DNA of 38,894 bases from Aeromonas aquatica. GTDB taxonomy: Bacteria; Pseudomonadota; Gammaproteobacteria; Enterobacterales; Aeromonadaceae. The stretch spans positions 1 to 38,894 of the forward strand of contig NZ_JRGL01000013.1 in assembly GCF_000764655.1 (NCBI RefSeq), given 5' to 3'. Positions 34,451 to 38,894 of this stretch are shown one piece after another. The position numbers were made by a program, and so were the translations under genes. The first letter of the stretch is position 1; every line of letters begins with the position of its first letter. The notes under the pieces are model-generated. The model made no database searches and was not told the origin of the DNA. It was given only the letters and a program-made list of their open reading frames with translations.

Positions 34451-35940
34451 TCTTCGGTCTCCTTGTCGCCGGTAGAACCCCCGAACATTGGCAGATTGTC
34501 AGGGTTCAAATCATTCTCGGCGCAGATGTTACGCCATTTCTTGATGGTCCTCGCGGTAGCCGCCATGTTCTCATCAAGGTCCGCGCCGCAATCCGCCGCC
34601 TCGCGCTCTGGGTTGCTGTATAGGCTCTTGATCGCCATGTCGCGGGATCTAATGTCCTGCTCTGGGTGCAGGTGGCGCCATGCATCCGGGCGAATGTCGA
34701 GGGCGTAGTAAGCCCAAGGGTTGTCGGCAAAATCCGGGGCAGAGATATGACCCATCAATACACACGAATCGACGAACCAGCGCCACACACCAAGGCACAC
34801 CTGGAAGCCCAACAGGTTGAGCTGATCGCTGGCCACCCCTCGGCGGTACTCGTTCAAGATTGCCCGGATCGTGCGGTCACTCAGGCCCGACCAATCCCCA
34901 GTCAAAACCGGATAGGGTATATCCAGGGCGGCGGCCAGTTGCTGCATTTGGGACTTGATGAAATCCGCATAGCCGGCGCCGGTACTGTCCCCCTCGAACA
35001 GCTGGAGTTTTTCACCCGCCATCCCGCGTAAGATGGTCCCAACGGCCACCTCTTGGCTTTGCTCTGGCGCGGCAACGTCTTCATAAAGAGGCTTCCCCGT
35101 TTGGGGGTCGAACTCCATATCGTCCTCTGCGAAGTTCTCCCGGTACAGGAAACCAGTAAAGGCGCTGCGGGTTTTCTTCCTCACCAATTCGGCGTCGCTG
35201 TACTCGGTAAACTCCCGATCCTTCAACAGGGCCGCGCTTGTCCCTGGCTCACCCCTGATCTGACCGGGGCGCGTAGCTTGGTAATGGTGGATAACGTCGC
35301 GGGCCGGAACCCTCACCAGATCGTTGATCGTCACCGTGCCCCAATCCAAATCGGTTGGGTGTTGCTTGTGGAACCAAAAGGCAACCTTTTTCCGGCCCAG
35401 GAGCTCCACCCCTTGAACGATACGGCGGTTCCCTGCCAGGCGCTTATTGAGCTCCATCGGGCAAAACTCAGCCTCCAGGATCTCCAACTCGAACGGGACG
35501 CGGGGGCCGGCCTTGATGGTGGTCGGAATGCGACGAATGAACACCTCGCCGCCAGTCTTACGGGCCCTCGACAGTTGCTGAAGGATGGCGCCGAAAGTCA
35601 TATCCCCCCAGGGATCTAAGCAGTGTTGGTGCTGCTTCCACAGGGCATCTAGTGCCTCTTTTACGTCCGGGTCCTTGCAGGTGGAGATCAGGACAACCCC
35701 TTTCCCCACCTCAGCGGTAACACCCTTCTCGATGGCGGAGCGCAAATAGGGGCTGTTCCTGTGCGCCTGCCGTGAGCGATTGCGCAGAACCGGGCCGGCA
35801 GCCGCTAGGGCGCGATTTGGTCCTATGGCTGGGGCCTGCCACCCATGCCCCCTCGGGGTCCTCGTGGCGCCCTCGTAGGGCTGCCCACCAACGGCAAGGG
35901 ATTTGCCATCAAGACCCAGGATCACGCTTTGCCGCGTCAT
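34447..35940 (-). CDS. Portal protein (lambda gpB family)
   Basis: The 497-residue protein matches lambda-type portals (QAHRNSPYLRSAIEKGVTAE, SRARKTGGEVFIRRIPTTIK, DVIHHYQATRPGQIRGEP, AALDIPYPVLTGDWSGLSDR). It forms the dodecameric ring for DNA entry. The start ATG 35940 overlaps gpW as ATGA; the stop overlaps the protease start. Confidence 0.95.
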   Translation of the reverse strand: MTRQSVILGLDGKSLAVGGQPYEGATRTPRGHGWQAPAIGPNRALAAAGPVLRNRSRQAHRNSPYLRSAIEKGVTAEVGKGVVLISTCKDPDVKEALDALWKQHQHCLDPWGDMTFGAILQQLSRARKTGGEVFIRRIPTTIKAGPRVPFELEILEAEFCPMELNKRLAGNRRIVQGVELLGRKKVAFWFHKQHPTDLDWGTVTINDLVRVPARDVIHHYQATRPGQIRGEPGTSAALLKDREFTEYSDAELVRKKTRSAFTGFLYRENFAEDDMEFDPQTGKPLYEDVAAPEQSQEVAVGTILRGMAGEKLQLFEGDSTGAGYADFIKSQMQQLAAALDIPYPVLTGDWSGLSDRTIRAILNEYRRGVASDQLNLLGFQVCLGVWRWFVDSCVLMGHISAPDFADNPWAYYALDIRPDAWRHLHPEQDIRSRDMAIKSLYSNPEREAADCGADLDENMAATARTIKKWRNICAENDLNPDNLPMFGGSTGDKETEE

Positions 35941-36140
35941 CGGATCCCCCTGTCCAGCTGGACACGATAACCGGCGAACGGCGAGGAGCCCTTTCTAAGG
36001 CAATGGATAATATGGCGCTTTGCCTCCATCAGCTCCTTGATGGAGCGATAGGTGATCTCGCGGCCATCGACAACAACCGACAGCTCGCCGGTTGCAATGG
36101 CCTCGTTTAGGTTCTGTATATCTTCTTGCGTGAATGCCAC
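35937..36140 (-). CDS. Head-tail joining protein (lambda gpW family)
   Basis: The 67-residue protein has the gpW pattern (AFTQEDIQNLNEAIATGE, VVVDGREITYRSIKELMEAK). It stabilises packaged DNA at the portal. The start is GTG 36140 after GGGGGGAG. Position between terminase and portal is as in lambda. Confidence 0.92.
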   Translation of the reverse strand: MAFTQEDIQNLNEAIATGELSVVVDGREITYRSIKELMEAKRHIIHCLRKGSSPFAGYRVQLDRGIR

Positions 36141-36152
36141 TAACTCCCCCCT

Positions 36153-38213
36153 TTAACTAGACCGTCTGCGCCGTCTGGCTGGCTTGGCCAACACCTCACA
36201 ATCTGCGGATCCGTCCAGAATTTCCGGGTTGCTGTCTATGGCTTCAGCCCACAGCGGCGGATTGTCCCAGTCGGTGATCTTGTCGGCCTTCAGCCAATAG
36301 ATGGCGCTCCACGCATAGTGTAACAGGTCGAAAGATTCATTACGCGCAGCCACCTTTTCCCAGTGCCCCGCCGCGTCTCGCTCCTCGGCGTTGAGCTCGT
36401 CAAAAAAGCGCTCTGGCAACCAATCCGGGAAATGGATATAGCGGGGGCCGGGTTCATCCCTCAACAAGGAGGCGCTGGCAATATCCTTCAGGCGGTCGGA
36501 GTTGAGGAACATCACCGGCACATCGCCCCAGACCTTGGCCTTGCGATCACTGCGGCCTGTGTTATCTGGGAAACGCTCCTCTATCACTGGGGCGCCCTTC
36601 CTGCCGGAGCCCTTCACAAGCCGAAATCGGCGGTGTAAGCCTTCTTGCTTAAGGCGGCGGAAATACGCATAGGCTTTGTCTGTCACGCCGTCCTCGCCCG
36701 CGCTATCGCATACCGTGCGCAAGATGGGCATCAGGCGGCCCGAGCCATCATCAATTTGGTATGCCTTTTTCACCACCTTCTCGGTGATCAGATCCCAATC
36801 CTCGTCGTAAACGCCGGGTTTCACCCTCACGAATTTCTCGGGGTTCTCTGGGTCTTGGCGCCGGCTTTTCTCGATCTTGAAGCGATCAATAATCACTGAC
36901 TCAAGACCAGGGCCAAAACCTTGCACTTGCACCTCAAAACGGCGCTCTTTTCCGGCCTGCACATCTATGGTGGCGATCAGGAAACGCACCCAAGACGGAA
37001 CCACCTTGACCCCCAGATCCGCACGGCGGGAGGCCCAGCCTTCAGCGCTCCTTTCCGTGGCTCGGGGTGGGGTGAATGCATTGCCCTGGTCAACGTTGAT
37101 CGTTGCCTTCAGGTCCTTGAAATCACCGGTTGAGTCGTACACCTTCAGGGCGGCAACGTATTTATAAACAAGCTGATTCCAGGTCTGAAAAGCGGCGGTT
37201 GGCCCCTTCTGCCAAAAACTGGCCGTGCGGGTCAGCCTGGGCTCCCCGTGCATCCTGCCGGCCCGGTCCAGGGTGCAACCCTCGGGCAGCCATAAGCCCC
37301 CAGCGTTGGCCTGGAGCTTGAACGGCTTGCCGTTCACTCGCTGGCCCTCCTCATATACCGATCCACAATGTGGGCAGGCGATCACAACATGCTTGGATGC
37401 CCTGGCCGGGTCCGTTTCCTCCTTGTCATACTGAAGAAGTTCAAACCCAGGCTCGAACCACTCGCGGCAGTCCGGGCACTGCCACATGAACAGGCGCCGA
37501 TCCCCCAGGTTGTAGAGGCTCAGGATGCCAAGGGTTGGCGGTGCCTCATGTCTGGTTGCCGGTCGATAGCCGGGATCCGTGATCTCAAAACCTGGGGAGC
37601 TCTCGGCAAGCACCATCCCGGAGCTCATGAAAGTCTGGGTTCGCTTGCCGGCAAGGATAAACCCCGACCCCTCGCCGCCAATGTCTGGGGGCATCCGGTC
37701 ATAATCGGTCAAGGCCACCCGGCGCCAGTCGGAGGAGGCAAACACGGTCTTTGAAGGCCACCCCACCTTGAGGAAGTTTCCCGCCCTGGTCTTTATGTCG
37801 TGTACGTTGTTATCGTGGCCATATGGCGAAAGGGCGGCCCGCACCTGGGGGCTTGCGGCAAAGCAGCGCTGTAATCGCTTTTTGCTGTACTCGCGGGCCT
37901 TGTCCTCGGAGATCTGGACGATCAGCATGTCGGCCCGGTCCCTGGCAACCGTATCCATCACCCAGCCATCCACCAGGGAGACCGTTTTTGCCGTTCGGGC
38001 TGGCCCTACGAATATCACCGAGTCATAGCGGCGACTTTTCAGGGTGTCCATGGGCTCGATCATGTAGGGGGTCAGGGCGGCATCCCAGGGCACCATGGCC
38101 CCGGACTGCTCCACATAAAGGAGCTCTTTTGCTGACTCAGACAAGGGGGTGCGGGATGGAGCCCTAACAAGCTCAATCACATCTCGGCGCACCCTTGAGG
38201 CTTTGGCGTACAT
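36153..38213 (-). CDS. terL: Terminase large subunit (lambda gpA family)
   Basis: The 686-residue protein is of lambda gpA length and layout. The N-terminal ATPase has a P-loop in VIFVGPARTAKTVSLVDG. A zinc-binding part follows (CPDCREWF, CPHCGSVYEEG). The C-terminal nuclease includes VCDSAGEDGVTDKAYAYFRR. It would cut at cos and translocate DNA. The start ATG overlaps the small subunit stop as TGATG. The C-terminus is basic (KPARRRRRSS). Confidence 0.96.
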   Translation of the reverse strand: MYAKASRVRRDVIELVRAPSRTPLSESAKELLYVEQSGAMVPWDAALTPYMIEPMDTLKSRRYDSVIFVGPARTAKTVSLVDGWVMDTVARDRADMLIVQISEDKAREYSKKRLQRCFAASPQVRAALSPYGHDNNVHDIKTRAGNFLKVGWPSKTVFASSDWRRVALTDYDRMPPDIGGEGSGFILAGKRTQTFMSSGMVLAESSPGFEITDPGYRPATRHEAPPTLGILSLYNLGDRRLFMWQCPDCREWFEPGFELLQYDKEETDPARASKHVVIACPHCGSVYEEGQRVNGKPFKLQANAGGLWLPEGCTLDRAGRMHGEPRLTRTASFWQKGPTAAFQTWNQLVYKYVAALKVYDSTGDFKDLKATINVDQGNAFTPPRATERSAEGWASRRADLGVKVVPSWVRFLIATIDVQAGKERRFEVQVQGFGPGLESVIIDRFKIEKSRRQDPENPEKFVRVKPGVYDEDWDLITEKVVKKAYQIDDGSGRLMPILRTVCDSAGEDGVTDKAYAYFRRLKQEGLHRRFRLVKGSGRKGAPVIEERFPDNTGRSDRKAKVWGDVPVMFLNSDRLKDIASASLLRDEPGPRYIHFPDWLPERFFDELNAEERDAAGHWEKVAARNESFDLLHYAWSAIYWLKADKITDWDNPPLWAEAIDSNPEILDGSADCEVLAKPARRRRRSS

Positions 38214-38704
38214 CAGTCGGCAAGCTCCTTCAGCTCAAAATAAAGTTGGTTGCGCATCGAGTCGCTAACGGCCTCCAGCTGCTCCAGCTGCTCAGGGGTA
38301 AACATGCGGGTCCGTTCCATCTTGTCCGGTAGGGAGTCGAAGAAGGAGCAAACCACCTTGAGGGTTTCGGCCAGCCCCTCCCTGTGCTCCTCCTCGGGGA
38401 TAACCCGCCTCACTTCCTTCTCGAACTTCAGGCGCTCGTTTTCGGATTGGAACCATTCCTTTCGATCCTTTGGGCCCAGCCTTTCCGGCTTGACCACTTC
38501 TGAAACCTGGACGGACTGACTGGCGAAGATGGCGGGGGAGGCGTCAGCGAGGTGATAAATAGGAGCGTTTCCCTTCTTGCCGCACGGCTTCACGCCAGCA
38601 TCAATCAGGCGTCGTCGTATCGTGTCGCGGTGCAAGCCAAAGGCGTCCGCCATCTTGGATATGTTCCACCGGTAGGCATCGACCAGGGCCGTTACTTCCC
38701 CCAT
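38213..38704 (-). CDS. terS: Terminase small subunit
   Basis: The 163-residue protein has an N-terminal helix-turn-helix (WNISKMADAFGLHRDTIRRR), as in Nu1-type small subunits that bind cos, and a helical C-terminus (LAETLKVVCSFFDSLPDKME). The start at ATG 38704 lacks a clear ribosome site. It is coupled to terL. Its cos site is expected close by, but was not defined. Confidence 0.88.
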   Translation of the reverse strand: MGEVTALVDAYRWNISKMADAFGLHRDTIRRRLIDAGVKPCGKKGNAPIYHLADASPAIFASQSVQVSEVVKPERLGPKDRKEWFQSENERLKFEKEVRRVIPEEEHREGLAETLKVVCSFFDSLPDKMERTRMFTPEQLEQLEAVSDSMRNQLYFELKELAD

Positions 38705-38735
38705 GCATCACCATTTCGTTAATTCGTTAAATGAC

Positions 38736-38761
38736 GAAAGGCCCCATTTCTGGAGCCTTTC
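38736..38761. terminator. Hairpin upstream of terminase operon
   Basis: GAAAGGC(C)CC and GG(A)GCCTTTC form a stem with a 6-nt loop. A T-rich tail follows on the plus strand, while the minus strand lacks a good U-tract. It may protect the late transcript from opposing transcription, or mark the cos region. Confidence 0.4.
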
Positions 38762-38774
38762 TTTTGACTTTCTT

Positions 38775-38786
38775 GTGACCGGTCAC
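38775..38786. repeat. Perfect 12-bp palindrome, copy 2
   Basis: GTGACCGGTCAC, identical to 2483-2494, overlapping the methyltransferase stop and 70 bp upstream of terS. Confidence 0.45.
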
Positions 38787-38894
38787 GCCGCTTTCAGCTT
38801 GAGCTTGTGCCCCTCTGCTATCAGGTGCGACAAACCAGGAGGCAGATTTACCCGCCCGCCTCGGTCCCAGATATACCAGCAGTATTCGCAAGAA
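38783..38894 (-). CDS. DNA N6-adenine methyltransferase, C-terminal part (gene starts at 492)
   Basis: This segment encodes the last residues of the methyltransferase that begins at 492, ending in a lysine-rich tail (HKLKLKAA) and TGA at 38785-38783. The 19 bases 38876-38894 duplicate 1-19. With one copy removed the reading frame is continuous (585 nt in all), which supports a circular molecule. The stop codon sits inside a perfect 12-bp palindrome, GTGACCGGTCAC. Confidence 0.85.
   Translation of the reverse strand, partial: SCEYCWYIWDRGGRVNLPPGLSHLIAEGHKLKLKAA
38876..38894. repeat. Terminal direct repeat (right copy), circular join
   Basis: Exact copy of bases 1-19. See the left copy. It lies inside the DNA methyltransferase gene that spans the join. 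Confidence 0.9.

Noticed and set aside
1..38894. CRISPR arrays, tRNA or rRNA genes, insertion sequences
   Set aside because: No regularly spaced repeats of CRISPR size, no cloverleaf-like sequence with CCA-side signals, and no transposase ORF with terminal inverted repeats were seen by eye.

Overview
The window is a complete, circularly assembled temperate phage genome that looks like a phage-plasmid. The first 19 bases recur exactly as the last 19, and a methyltransferase gene reads without interruption across that join, so the unique circle is 38,875 bp. The DNA is GC-rich. The replicon, the HicAB proteins and the phage genes are all of gammaproteobacterial type. An Aeromonas-like host is plausible, but this is an inference and not proven by the sequence. 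Every supported protein gene but one is on the minus strand; the exception is the short repressor at 5959-6255.

Layout in minus-strand transcription order. (1) Immunity and early genes: the divergent repressor (5959-6255) and Cro-like protein (5555-5785), then a degenerate kinase-like protein, a putative Q-type late regulator (4496-4921) and a tyrosine integrase (3110-4297). A 640-bp stretch with no confident gene follows, then a five-gene cluster of small proteins (1185-2470). (2) Late operon: a promoter near 1137-1165 is followed by a terminator hairpin and two small membrane proteins (holin candidates). Next come the DNA methyltransferase across the join, TerS/TerL, and a lambda-type head (gpW, portal, protease-scaffold, capsid, FII/Z/U-like connectors). 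A complete P2-type contractile tail follows (V, W, J, I, fibre, Tfa-like chaperone, sheath FI, tube FII, E/E' with a -1 frameshift, tape measure T, U, X, D). (3) Replicon: an IncFII-type repA with a leader ORF and a convincing antisense-RNA gene, and an AT-rich origin with a DnaA box downstream (15.3-15.5 kb). (4) Maintenance and accessory region, 14.6 kb down to 6.3 kb: a winged-helix regulator, several orphan small operons, hicAB, a serine resolvase, a DNA-binding protein, parA plus a ribbon-helix-helix partner, and the endolysin.

The most striking feature is regulatory. A 17-bp palindrome of the form TTACAC-N5-GTGTAA, with graded variants, recurs at about 15 places. Most of these sit on or beside promoters of otherwise separate transcription units, and several overlap the immunity region. 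This resembles the dispersed c1 operators of phage-plasmid P1, but with a different sequence. Three further operator families appear: a 21-bp palindrome in three copies (two upstream of the winged-helix gene), a 33-bp promoter-operator repeat shared by parA and the gene upstream of it, and a tandem 20-bp palindrome in front of hicA. Together these describe a prophage that replicates as a low-copy plasmid, partitions, resolves multimers and carries an addiction module, with lysis and late functions held off by a network of dispersed operators.
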